Shown: positions 16,415 to 23,579 of the stretch, piece after piece
Layout: each line of letters starts with the position of its first letter
How positions within the stretch are numbered: position 1 is the stretch's first letter
Assembly (NCBI RefSeq): GCF_022761115.1
Contig: NZ_JAKWJS010000001.1
Span: forward strand, 62,001 to 126,000
Source of the DNA: Dyella sp. RRB7
Lineage (GTDB): Bacteria; Pseudomonadota; Gammaproteobacteria; Xanthomonadales; Rhodanobacteraceae
DNA: 64,000 nucleotides
Reading direction: 5' to 3'
Position numbers and translations under genes: made by a program
The notes under the pieces: model-generated
Seen by the model: the letters and a program-made list of their open reading frames with translations, nothing else
Told to the model about the DNA's origin: nothing
Databases searched by the model: none

Positions 16415-17455
16415 TCAGAGGGTGTCGTCGTCCGCCTGCTCGGTGCGGGTCAGCCGGGCCGGATGCGTGGCCGCGTGGATCTTCTGCAGCTTCTCGATGG
16501 AGACGTGCGTGTAGATCTCGGTGGTGGCCAGGTTGGCGTGGCCGAGCAGCGCCTGGATGTAGCGGATGTCCGCCCCATTCTCCAGCATGTGCGTGGCGCA
16601 GGCGTGCCTAAACAGGTGCGTGGCACCGGGCTTGTCGATGCCGGCGAAGGCCATGTAGCGCTTCACCTTGTCAGCCAGGTATTCGGGCGTGATCGGCTCG
16701 CCGTAGTCGGTGATAAACAGCGCGTTGGTGTCGGCGGCTAAGAGCGACGGCCGTGCCTCGATCAGGTACTTGGCCAGCCACGCCACGGCCCGCTCACCCA
16801 GCGGCACCACGCGATCCTTGCGGCCCTTGCCCTCGCGTACGAAGAGCAATCGGCGGGTCAGATCGGCATCGTAGAGGGCCAGCGACGGCACCTCCATGCG
16901 GCGCAGCCCGGTGGAGTACAGCAGTTCCAGCATCGCCCGATCACGCAGGCCCTGCGCACTGGTCGGTTCCGCTTCGCGCAGGATCGCCTCGATGTCGTCC
17001 ACCGAGAGCAGGATGCGTGGCAGGCGCTTGGGCTGCTTGGGCAACACCAGCTCGGAGGCCGGGTTGCAGAGGATGTGGTGCTCGCGGACCAGCCACTTAA
17101 AAAACGTCTTCAGCGGCGCCAGGTAGCCGTGCTGGCTGCCCAGCGTCATCGGCTCGCCGCTGGGTTTACGGTAGTAAAAAAGGGCCTTCTGGTAGCGCTC
17201 CAGGATCGGCTGGGTAATCGCGCGCGGATCGTCCAGGTGTCGCTCGTCGCACCACGCGATGAAGCGTCGCAGCGCGATGCGGCGCGCCCGTGCTGTGTCG
17301 GCGCTGTAGCCGTGCGTGAGCATCCATTCGAGGTGCGCGTGCATGTACCTCGTCAGCGGGTGCGCGGCCAGCGGATCGACGTGCACCACGGCCGGCTTCG
17401 GCGGCTTCACCGCCGTGGGTTTGCGATGCTTGATGCGTTGACCCTTGCGCGGCAT
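16415..17455 (-). CDS. Site-specific tyrosine recombinase, XerC/integrase family
   Basis: This 346-residue protein has an N-terminal SAM-like core-binding domain (about residues 30-125) and a C-terminal catalytic domain with all expected residues: Arg185 (STGLRR), Lys in GKGRKDR (210-213), His280 and Arg283 (HLFRH), His306 (LLGHAN) and the nucleophile Tyr315 (TTEIYTHV). It is not the chromosomal xerC/xerD by context. It lies 1 base after the stop of the gene at 17457, forming an operon, and inside an array of Rhs cassettes. It is probably the mobility gene of a small element. Confidence 0.9.
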   Translation of the reverse strand: MPRKGQRIKHRKPTAVKPPKPAVVHVDPLAAHPLTRYMHAHLEWMLTHGYSADTARARRIALRRFIAWCDERHLDDPRAITQPILERYQKALFYYRKPSGEPMTLGSQHGYLAPLKTFFKWLVREHHILCNPASELVLPKQPKRLPRILLSVDDIEAILREAEPTSAQGLRDRAMLELLYSTGLRRMEVPSLALYDADLTRRLLFVREGKGRKDRVVPLGERAVAWLAKYLIEARPSLLAADTNALFITDYGEPITPEYLADKVKRYMAFAGIDKPGATHLFRHACATHMLENGADIRYIQALLGHANLATTEIYTHVSIEKLQKIHAATHPARLTRTEQADDDTL

Positions 17456-17456
17456 G

Positions 17457-18110
17457 TCAGGCGATACGTGAGGCTGCGACGTACGACGGCGATGCCACCG
17501 CGACGCTCAGGGTGTGCGTTTGGCGCGGCGTGTGCGGGGCATTTCCGGCAAGCGTTGCCACGCCTGCGCTGTGGGCGGTTTCTACCGTGTGCGAGGTGGC
17601 CGCATGGCTACCGCGAGCGGGCCGCGATGACCCCGCGTTCTCACTCTCGCTACCCCGCGAGATGGCCATCGTAGCCACGTCGATCAGCCCGGAGAGGTAC
17701 GGCGCAGCGCTGCCGTCGCCGTCGTACAGCAGTTCGTAGACGAAGCTCTGGCCACGGCTGCCGCGATGCACGAGCAGGTATTCCATCGCCACGAGGCGAT
17801 CCAGGTGTACGCGCAGCTGCGTGTCGCCCCACGCGGTAGCCTCGCGCACCTCGCGCCGGCTGAAGCGCACGTCGCTGCGTGCCACGGCTTGCGTGGCCAT
17901 GCACTCGGCCACCATCGCGCACAGCGCACGCAACAGGTTGCGTGTCTGTGGCGGCAGCTCGTCCAGGCTGCGGCCCAGCATGTCGTGGGCGAGCGCATTG
18001 GCCTGTGCGATGTCGGCCAGCGTCACCTCGATGTATTCGATCTCACGGCCGCGATGCGTCGTGCGGCGGATCGGCCGCTGGTAGCTGCCAAAGGCCAAGC
18101 AGCGTTTCAT
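17457..18110 (-). pseudogene. 5'-truncated partner of the recombinase (C-terminal part of a primase-like protein)
   Basis: About 217 residues are open from ATG 18110. QRPIRRTTHRGREIEYIEV and RSLDELPPQTRNLLRALCAMV, then FSRREVREATAWGDTQLRVHLDRLVAMEYL, resemble the C-terminal winged-helix-like end of long CHC2-zinc-finger/primase-type proteins that precede XerC-like recombinases in other proteobacterial elements (from memory, unverified). In frame, a TGA occurs 10 codons upstream, and the CHC2/Toprim part is absent. Either a remnant or a minimal stand-alone version. The last 70 residues are low-complexity Ala/Ser/Thr. Confidence 0.6.
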
Positions 18111-18433
18111 CACCGAAGTGCTCGATTCGATGCTGGCTCAGGCCAACCGCTAAGCGGCTAAAAAAGAACGATCGGCACAATCGCCGGTCGCATAGCACCC
18201 ACCTCACGGGCCGCGTCAGCGGCCTGGGAGGTGGGTGTTTTTATTTCTAAAGACCAGGCTTGGTATAACAAACCCATACCCTGTCCAAAGACGTTGATCT
18301 GGCTTTTGCAGTAAGCGGCAATGATCGGAAGCAACGTCCGCGAACATGCCCGAGCAAATGCCAGTAGCAAGCGGTGCGACACGGGGCCGGCAAGCTGTCG
18401 AAGCAAGCTCACCCAACGACACGGAGAACGACC
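18111..18433. other. Intergenic stretch between recombinase element and small gene
   Basis: No gene is supported here. It holds a strong hairpin with a plus-strand T-run (18196-18246) and an AT-richer stretch (18240-18300). One end of the recombinase element probably lies here, but no clear terminal inverted repeat or target duplication was seen. Confidence 0.5.
18196..18246 (+). terminator. Strong intrinsic terminator-like hairpin without a plus-strand gene upstream
   Basis: CACCCACCTC pairs with GAGGTGGGTG, an inner GGCCGC/GCGGCC pair closes on loop GTCA, and TTTTTATTT follows on the plus strand. Upstream plus-strand DNA is antisense to the recombinase operon, so it may end an antisense or small RNA. 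Confidence 0.65.
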
Positions 18434-18673
18434 ATGCGCAATGACGTCGACATCAACTACGGGGTGGATTTCGAGCGCGCCAAGGAACGCCTGAGCTACA
18501 TCGCCGGCAAGTGGTTCCGGCAATACCGCGAAGCCAAGAAGAACAACAGCAGCGAGGAAGAGATCGCGTGGCTACGTCAGGCTTATATCGATGCCCAGCA
18601 CGACGAAGAGACGCTGTCGCTGCACGACGAGGCAGCGATCCAAGCCGTGCTGGCCAAGCCGCTGGAACGGTAG
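18434..18673 (+). CDS. 79-aa hypothetical protein in antitoxin module
   Basis: The protein begins MRNDVDINYGVDFERAKERLSYIAGKW and is charged and helical, ending AIQAVLAKPLER. GGAG lies 8 bases before the ATG. The family was not recognised. It converges with the ParD-like gene (stops 2 bases apart) and its 3' half is duplicated at 14019. A role in a toxin-antitoxin-like unit is possible but rests only on this neighbourhood. Confidence 0.6.
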   Translation: MRNDVDINYGVDFERAKERLSYIAGKWFRQYREAKKNNSSEEEIAWLRQAYIDAQHDEETLSLHDEAAIQAVLAKPLER

Positions 18674-18861
18674 CGCTAGAGCGGCTTTTGACGCCGCTGT
18701 GCCAAGGCCGCACGAAGGGCGTCGATCGATAGGCCTGAAGCAGGAGCTGCTTTCAGCTGCCGATAGGCCGGCAACACTTCCTCGCGCAGCCACTCCTCCA
18801 GAGCCAGCTCACGCCCCTTCGGAGGCGTGAGCTGCTCGGTAGGGCGATCCACGTCATGCAT
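18558..18861. repeat. Direct repeat, right copy
   Basis: Same orientation partner of 14017-14323. Runs such as CACGAAGGGCGTCGATCGAT and CAGGAGCTGCTTTCAGCTGC are identical in both. Divergence of about 15-20% shows the duplication is not recent. Confidence 0.8.
18676..18861 (-). CDS. ParD-like antitoxin, copy 2
   Basis: A 61-residue protein. LALEEWLREEVLPAYRQLKAAPASGLSIDALRAALAQRRQ is closer to canonical ParD C-termini than copy 1. The ATG at 18861 is chosen by alignment with copy 1 (MHDVDRPTEQLT against MSESDRSDKPLT); a GTG at 18894 would add 11 residues and overlap the upstream immunity gene. No ParE-like gene is next to it; the 3' side holds the convergent 79-aa gene. It may be an orphan antitoxin. 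Confidence 0.65.
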   Translation of the reverse strand: MHDVDRPTEQLTPPKGRELALEEWLREEVLPAYRQLKAAPASGLSIDALRAALAQRRQKPL

Positions 18862-18886
18862 GAGGTGCGCGCTATTATCGAGAGCG

Positions 18887-19231
18887 TCAGTCACGTGTCA
18901 TGCGAACCAATCGCAGACCTTCACTTGTTCGCTCGAACTCGACATGAAAGTGTCGGTCATCTGTCGAACTCTTGACGTGCACATTCAGCTGAAAAGCCTC
19001 GTAGTCGCCGGAGAACCGATATGAAAAGCCCTTCAATTCCGGACTGACCTCACTTCCGGAAGTAATGGAATATTGCTTGTTTGCCAAAACGAGTGACTTT
19101 GCTTCGGACCAAGTGTCTGACCTCGTGAAGAAGATGAATCCTCCAACCCAAGCACAGAGCAAAACAACCACAATTACAGCGCACAAAATAGCCAAGCGCT
19201 TCGTATTGAACGAGCTAGCCACGTAACTCAC
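18887..19231 (-). CDS. Putative membrane-anchored immunity protein for Rhs tip 3 (Coa1-like)
   Basis: A 114-residue protein with one N-terminal transmembrane helix (LAILCAVIVVVLLCAWVGGFIFF) and a small soluble domain (SEAKSLVLANKQYSITSG, YRFSGDYEAFQLNVHVKSS) with the organisation of Coa1/Tim21-like proteins. It starts with GTG overlapping the tip stop (GTGA). It shares this layout with the immunity candidate at 20333, whose toxin tip is also glycine-rich. Role inferred from context. Confidence 0.65.
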   Translation of the reverse strand: MSYVASSFNTKRLAILCAVIVVVLLCAWVGGFIFFTRSDTWSEAKSLVLANKQYSITSGSEVSPELKGFSYRFSGDYEAFQLNVHVKSSTDDRHFHVEFERTSEGLRLVRMTRD

Positions 19232-19668
19232 CTCTTGAGGTATCCAAACGTGATCTCGCCACCCACGGCCACCTGCCCACTAAAGCCTTTTGCTGCTTCA
19301 AGGGTTCCCTGGGGGCTGATTCCTCCAAACAATTCTGAGTCTTGCTCTATCCCCGGGGTGAACGTGCGCCCAACATTTCCATTAATGCCTGCGCCCACCG
19401 GCCCAGCATTTAGGCTCCCTGTAGCAAACAGATCAACGCCAATGCGCGCATGAGAACAGTCACCTGGCTTCGAGCCGGGTCGCGCGCCAGCAGGGTTATA
19501 AAGAGTCGCACTTGCTCCTGCACCGAAGCCGAAACTCAACGTTACAAAGAAGCCTCCGTCATTTGGATCCCGGCCAAAAGTCACCCCTCCACCAACACCA
19601 AGGTAAAGGCTGCCGCCGGCGGACCAGAGACCCAGCGGGTCGGTGTAGTTCAGCGAATTCCCACCCAC
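19228..19668 (-). CDS. Displaced Rhs toxin tip 3, glycine-rich
   Basis: Opens GGNSLNYTDPLGLW at the common junction and then continues SAGGSLYLGVGGGVTFG, FGFGAGASATLYNP and GSLNAGPVGAGINGN. Alternating small and hydrophobic residues suggest amphipathic beta-hairpins. It is similar to tip 1 (20692) and to the current tip of the full Rhs protein. A membrane-active toxin is a possible reading given the membrane-bound immunity candidate. The start is a GTG at the junction. Confidence 0.6.
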   Translation of the reverse strand: MGGNSLNYTDPLGLWSAGGSLYLGVGGGVTFGRDPNDGGFFVTLSFGFGAGASATLYNPAGARPGSKPGDCSHARIGVDLFATGSLNAGPVGAGINGNVGRTFTPGIEQDSELFGGISPQGTLEAAKGFSGQVAVGGEITFGYLKR

Positions 19669-19677
19669 ATAGGCATA
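19665..19677. repeat. Rhs tip junction repeat (tip 3)
   Basis: CCACATAGGCATA, directly followed by TATGTCTATG and then the stop of the 49-aa gene 6 bases further on. Confidence 0.85.
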
Positions 19678-19682
19678 TATGT

Positions 19683-19832
19683 CTATGTGTAGAGAAGACC
19701 CATCAACGCAATAAATAAAATGGCCCCAGCAATCGTACTAGCAATCGCTACGCTGCCCGTCACGAAGTAGCCGATCAACCAGATGAGGGCGACGATGATC
19801 CAGGGAATTAAACTTTTGACGACTGGCTTCAT
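19683..19832 (-). CDS. 49-aa two-helix membrane protein, putative immunity for Rhs tip 2
   Basis: Start ATG at 19832, stop TAG at 19685-19683. The protein starts MKPVVKSLIPWIIVALIWLI and ends ALMGLLYT, with two hydrophobic helices (about 8-24 and 27-46). It begins 2 bases after the tip 2 stop and ends just before the next junction, exactly where an immunity gene sits in the other cassettes. Too short for standard gene callers. Role inferred from position. Confidence 0.6.
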   Translation of the reverse strand: MKPVVKSLIPWIIVALIWLIGYFVTGSVAIASTIAGAILFIALMGLLYT

Positions 19833-19834
19833 GG

Positions 19835-20284
19835 TCACGGGCACTCACAATTGCTGTTAGATGCGATTTGATCGCTTCCTACCGTCGCGGTGGCCGCTGC
19901 CGCAGCAGCCGCCGAATTGAGTGCTGCATTAGTACGGCCGGCGGCTGCCGCGGCCTCTGCAGCGTCGCCACCGTAACGTGCTAGCACCTGATTCACAGAA
20001 TACATCCTGAAATTCGGAAAAAACCCAAGCCTGAATGTCGTTTTTAAAGCGTTCCGGGCCCCAACAGCTGCCGCAGCTTCTCCAAGTCCTGTTTCGGTTG
20101 TTGCCGCAGCGACACTCGGGATGGCGGCGGCTGCCCCTGCGTATAAGAGGCGCCCAATGCCTAAGACGGCCAGATCGGGATAGCTATTCTCGAGAGCCTC
20201 ATCTGTTCTAGGAATTTGCCCAGGCTTCAGAGGGCATGTCTTTAATCCCAGCAGATCAACGTTGCTCAGAGGGTTGCCACCCAC
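19835..20284 (-). CDS. Displaced Rhs toxin tip 2, Ala-rich hydrophobic
   Basis: Opens GGNPLSNVDLLGLKTCPLKPG at the junction. The body has alanine-rich hydrophobic stretches (LLYAGAAAAIPSVAAA, NSAAAAAAATATVG) and a short segment FRLGFFPNFRMYSVNQVLARYGG; it ends SNCECP. No enzyme motif was recognised. A GTG at the junction is the likely start; the in-frame sequence continues upstream only to the previous gene's stop. The tip is paired with the 49-aa membrane protein. Confidence 0.6.
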   Translation of the reverse strand: MGGNPLSNVDLLGLKTCPLKPGQIPRTDEALENSYPDLAVLGIGRLLYAGAAAAIPSVAAATTETGLGEAAAAVGARNALKTTFRLGFFPNFRMYSVNQVLARYGGDAAEAAAAAGRTNAALNSAAAAAAATATVGSDQIASNSNCECP

Positions 20285-20293
20285 ATAGGCATA
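20281..20293. repeat. Rhs tip junction repeat (tip 2)
   Basis: CCACATAGGCATA; diverges from the other junctions immediately afterwards (AGAACTCC). Confidence 0.85.
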
Positions 20294-20332
20294 AGAACTC
20301 CGCTCAGCAAATCCGCGAGATCGCGCTCGGCC

Positions 20333-20695
20333 TCACCGGCTGTCTATCTGAAGCTTGACGACGGTCGGATGGGCAATCATTTGGTCATCCGCGAGAGACT
20401 TCTTTATAAGAACAGTTGCTCGCCCGGCCGCGCGCTCCCCGCGAATACTGACCATGTACTCTTCGCGATTAAACTCCCCTGATGGGTCGCGGTACTTGGT
20501 GATCTTGTTGATGTCCGCACGTTCAACGTGACCCACGCTCTTTGTTACGGAATCGTCGTTCTCGACGGTCGCGATGACTTCGCGTGCGGTGGGGTTAGTG
20601 CCCTGGAATATGCGTGCTCCCAGGCCCGCGAGCACGCTCACAACAATGGCCCAAAAGATATATTTCGATAACTTCGTCATAGGTCGATTCGTCAC
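20333..20695 (-). CDS. Putative membrane-anchored immunity protein for Rhs tip 1 (Coa1-like)
   Basis: A 120-residue protein with one N-terminal transmembrane helix (YIFWAIVVSVLAGLGARIF) and a Coa1/Tim21-like domain (NPTAREVIATVENDDSVTKS, EYMVSIRGERAAGRATVLIKK). The GTG at 20695 overlaps the tip stop (GTGA); an ATG at 20680 is an alternative. The family similarity is by pattern only. Immunity role inferred from position. Confidence 0.65.
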   Translation of the reverse strand: MTNRPMTKLSKYIFWAIVVSVLAGLGARIFQGTNPTAREVIATVENDDSVTKSVGHVERADINKITKYRDPSGEFNREEYMVSIRGERAAGRATVLIKKSLADDQMIAHPTVVKLQIDSR

Positions 20696-21171
20696 CAGTT
20701 CGAGTAGCTACCAGCTTCTGCGCTCAATGAGACACCGTAGCGAAAGCCAAAACCAGAAGTCGTAGGCGTGTTGTCGACACCAATAGGCGTTAGCGAAAGA
20801 GAGCTGTAGCCACCGGTACCCCAGTCCATAACATCCGACTTTGGAGATGGATCAAAAACATTCTCACCGGCGTTCACGTACGACGCTCCGGTCGACAATG
20901 GGCCGAAACCCAATCCAGCACTGGCATTGAAGGTGGTCCGGGCGATCAGCCCCGACCCGCATTCCTTCGCATGCGGCGAAGGCGAGCCATTTGGATCCCA
21001 AGACAAGCCGGCGCCAATTCCCACGCCGATCTGGCCTGTGATTTCGAGCGTGCCGTTCGCCCAAGACACATTCACTCCACCCCCGGCACCCAAATACGCC
21101 TGCACGCTAAACGCCCACAGTCCCAGCGGGTCGGTACGGCTCAGCGGGTTGCCCCCCACATAGGCATACAT
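20692..21171 (-). CDS. Displaced Rhs toxin tip 1, glycine-rich
   Basis: Starts MYAYVGGNPLSRTDPLGLW with a proper ATG placed directly after the TGA of the upstream immunity gene, so this cassette can be translated on its own. The body (FSVQAYLGAGGGVNVSW, IGVGIGAGLSWDPNG, NASAGLGFGPLSTGASYVN) is a glycine-rich beta-type sequence homologous to tip 3. Only three cysteine/histidine residues (HAKEC), so no obvious metal site. Confidence 0.65.
   Translation of the reverse strand: MYAYVGGNPLSRTDPLGLWAFSVQAYLGAGGGVNVSWANGTLEITGQIGVGIGAGLSWDPNGSPSPHAKECGSGLIARTTFNASAGLGFGPLSTGASYVNAGENVFDPSPKSDVMDWGTGGYSSLSLTPIGVDNTPTTSGFGFRYGVSLSAEAGSYSNW
21156..21168. repeat. Rhs tip junction repeat (tip 1)
   Basis: CCACATAGGCATA, followed by the ATG of tip 1 and the upstream TGA. 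Confidence 0.85.
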
Positions 21172-21480
21172 TCACGCTCTATTTGCAATCCAGACCAACC
21201 CTCCAACACCAAGAGCGAATGCTATCGACAAGGCAAATCCCAATGCGCCCATGAAGAGGAGTCGTCGTGAATGCCGCCCCTCAGGACTTAGTAGAGCGGG
21301 AGAAAAAAGCGCATTGAGCGGATTCCAAAGCGTTCGTGCAGAGAACGCGTCCCTTGAGTCGGAGAACTGGAATCCCATGCGAATCAAGAAAAATGCTGTC
21401 CAAAGAAAGCAAATGATCCCCACGACACAGGCGACGACAAAAGCGACCACAAGCAAATGATTTACTATTGATAATGTCAT
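21172..21480 (-). CDS. Putative integral-membrane immunity protein of the active Rhs
   Basis: A 102-residue protein with two long hydrophobic segments (VNHLLVVAFVVACVVGIICFLW and LLFMGALGFALSIAFALGVGG) joined by a basic loop. The ATG at 21480 lies 15 bases after the Rhs stop; a TTG overlapping the stop is an alternative. It is directly downstream of the toxin tip of the full Rhs gene, the standard place for immunity. No family recognised. Confidence 0.65.
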   Translation of the reverse strand: MTLSIVNHLLVVAFVVACVVGIICFLWTAFFLIRMGFQFSDSRDAFSARTLWNPLNALFSPALLSPEGRHSRRLLFMGALGFALSIAFALGVGGLVWIANRA

Positions 21481-21494
21481 ATCGAGATACCCAA

Positions 21495-23579
21495 TCAATT
21501 TCCATGCATCCAGCTCATGATGTTGCTCAAGCCAAATGTCGCAGTATTAGTCGTAGTTAAAGCAGCTCCCACTGGCAGCCCCAAACCTACTCCTAGTGAT
21601 CCGCTGCCAGTCAATTTGTGACAGCCATCAGTTGTTGTAGAAACGCTAGCACTGCCTGTAATGGGACCACCTGAGCCTTGAACGTCGAGGGTCTGTCCAG
21701 CAATGTTCTTGGAAGACCCAGGAACGTAGCCCGCTGAAACGCCAGCACCAACATTCACACCAACGCCCGCCCCTGCGGCCCCGTATACCCCGATGTCAAA
21801 TCCCTCGCCCCAGCTGACGTAGATGCCACCAGATAGCGTGAATCCACCAACAACAATAGCGCTTACGTTGCCGCCAAGCATGAGATTAGCCAGCCCATAA
21901 GGATCGACGCCGCTCAGCGGGTTCCCACCCACATAGGCATAAGTATTAATGCCTCCCACTAACCCAACCGGGTCACTCTGCACATATCGCCCCAGATTCG
22001 GGCTGTAGTCGCGAAAGCCATTGTTCCACAACCCTGACTCCGCATCGTAGTACTGCCCCGGGAAGCCCAGATTCAGCGGCACCGAGTTCGTCACTGTCAC
22101 GATGCGATCGAAAGCAAAATTCCTGGCGCGCCAGACGATAGCCTTGTTTGCATCAGTCATCGCTTCCGGTCGCCCCACTTGATCATCGTGAACCGCCAGC
22201 AGTTGCCCGCTATTGATGCGCCCGATCAAGCGCCCATTGAGCCATATGTAGTCGGTCCAGCCACTGCCCTGGCTTTCGGCCAGAAGTGGACCGGCAGCAT
22301 CTGGAGCGAAGTAGGTTGACGCGCCACCAACCGTCTTGCGCAGGCGCTGCCCTTCCGCATTGATGTAATACGTGGCACCACCGGCGGCGCTCATCCGGTT
22401 GAAGGCATCATAGGTAAAGGTAAGCACGCCGGAGACCGTGGTCAGGTTACCTCGGGCGTCGTAGCCGTAGCTAGCATTGCTGGCGCCGGACAGATTCACG
22501 ATCTGGTTGCTCGTCGGGCTTGGCGCCACGGTGACCGTACCACCATTCAACACTTGGCGCGTGCGGTTACCGTTGGCGTCGTATTGGAAGGACTGGTTAT
22601 CCGCCACCGCATAGACTGACGTCAATCGCGACATGGCGTCGTAGCCGAAATTCTGAGTCATCGCACCATCGATGCCGTTGGTGATGCCATTGATGCGATC
22701 AGCCACATCGTAAGACAACCCTAGGCTCTGCACGCCCTGCACCGCGACACCAGTCAAACGACCATCGGTGTCGTAGCCCAAGGCATTGACCAAGCCATTG
22801 CTGGATGTCCATTGCACCATAGCCAGATCGTTGGGTCGGTAATTGATGCCGGTTGCAGCATAAGAAGTCGTGTTGCCAATCTTCACCTGCACCGCAGACA
22901 CCACACCGTTGGTATAGGCATATAGCGCCTGGTTGCCATCGGGATAGATCACGGCGGTAACCTGTCCCAACGGGCTATAACCGTAGCCCAGCGCATAGGA
23001 TGCACCACCGATGGAGAAGCCGCGCCCGGCCAGCCATCCTTCTCGTGTATAGCTATAGGACGTGGTGCCAGAGGCATCGGCCACGGAGCACAACCGGCCT
23101 ACGCCGTAGGTACAGGTGTCATAAGTGAATGTCTGGCTGGCACTGCCCGCACTAATCCTCGTCGTACGGCCCACGGCGTCATAACCATAGGTGACCAGGA
23201 TGCCGCCGGCTCGTGTCATGCCGGTGGCATGGCCGGAGGCGTCGTAACCATACGTGGTGGTACCGGTATCCGGGCTAACCTGTTGCCACTTCTGCCCCAA
23301 CCCATCATAGGCGTAGGACGTGACCAGTCCGCGCGGATCGATCACTGTACTGACATGGTCGCCACGGTCGTAACTGTACTTCGTAACCGCCTGACTGAAT
23401 GCGTGGGAAGAATGCCCTGCCAGCAGACCTCCCGCAAGGATCGTTGCGAGTTTCATGCCCAGGGGTTTGACACGGCAAACGGCGAGGTCCACGCGGGACT
23501 CCTCCCTGCGATTCCCAAGTTTCAACGCATCAAGATGCAAGCCTTTCGGAGGGCACTGTATTGAGGTGACGTATGACAT
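21495..23579 (-). CDS. Rhs protein, C-terminal component (YD repeats, core and toxin tip)
   Basis: A 694-residue protein. About 450 residues of YD repeats (such as TYGYDASGHATGMTRAGG and SYGYDARGNLTTV) lead to the Rhs core (GQYYDAESGLWNNGFRDY, GRYVQSDPVGLVGG) and junction YAYVGGNPLSGVDPYGL. The last ~130 residues are a glycine-rich tip with no recognised enzyme motif. The ATG at 23579 shares its A with the upstream stop (TGATG) and has GGGAGG 7 bases upstream; a second start at 23456 would place a signal-peptide-like MKLATILAGGLLAGHSSHAFS at the N-terminus. Confidence 0.85.
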   Translation of the reverse strand: MSYVTSIQCPPKGLHLDALKLGNRREESRVDLAVCRVKPLGMKLATILAGGLLAGHSSHAFSQAVTKYSYDRGDHVSTVIDPRGLVTSYAYDGLGQKWQQVSPDTGTTTYGYDASGHATGMTRAGGILVTYGYDAVGRTTRISAGSASQTFTYDTCTYGVGRLCSVADASGTTSYSYTREGWLAGRGFSIGGASYALGYGYSPLGQVTAVIYPDGNQALYAYTNGVVSAVQVKIGNTTSYAATGINYRPNDLAMVQWTSSNGLVNALGYDTDGRLTGVAVQGVQSLGLSYDVADRINGITNGIDGAMTQNFGYDAMSRLTSVYAVADNQSFQYDANGNRTRQVLNGGTVTVAPSPTSNQIVNLSGASNASYGYDARGNLTTVSGVLTFTYDAFNRMSAAGGATYYINAEGQRLRKTVGGASTYFAPDAAGPLLAESQGSGWTDYIWLNGRLIGRINSGQLLAVHDDQVGRPEAMTDANKAIVWRARNFAFDRIVTVTNSVPLNLGFPGQYYDAESGLWNNGFRDYSPNLGRYVQSDPVGLVGGINTYAYVGGNPLSGVDPYGLANLMLGGNVSAIVVGGFTLSGGIYVSWGEGFDIGVYGAAGAGVGVNVGAGVSAGYVPGSSKNIAGQTLDVQGSGGPITGSASVSTTTDGCHKLTGSGSLGVGLGLPVGAALTTTNTATFGLSNIMSWMHGN
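21929..21941. repeat. Rhs tip junction repeat (in the full-length Rhs gene)
   Basis: CCACATAGGCATA within the intact core, followed by AGTATTAATGCC, which encodes GGINT of the native core. This is the presumed parental copy of the five displaced junctions. Confidence 0.85.

Noticed and set aside
18111-18260. Structured region considered as a tRNA or tmRNA
   Set aside because: No CCA end, TΨC-like GTTCGA or anticodon arm; the structure is a simple terminator hairpin.
15203-21941. Six short repeats considered as a CRISPR array
   Set aside because: Spacing is irregular (372 to about 4900 bases), the repeats are coding junctions, and there are no cas genes.
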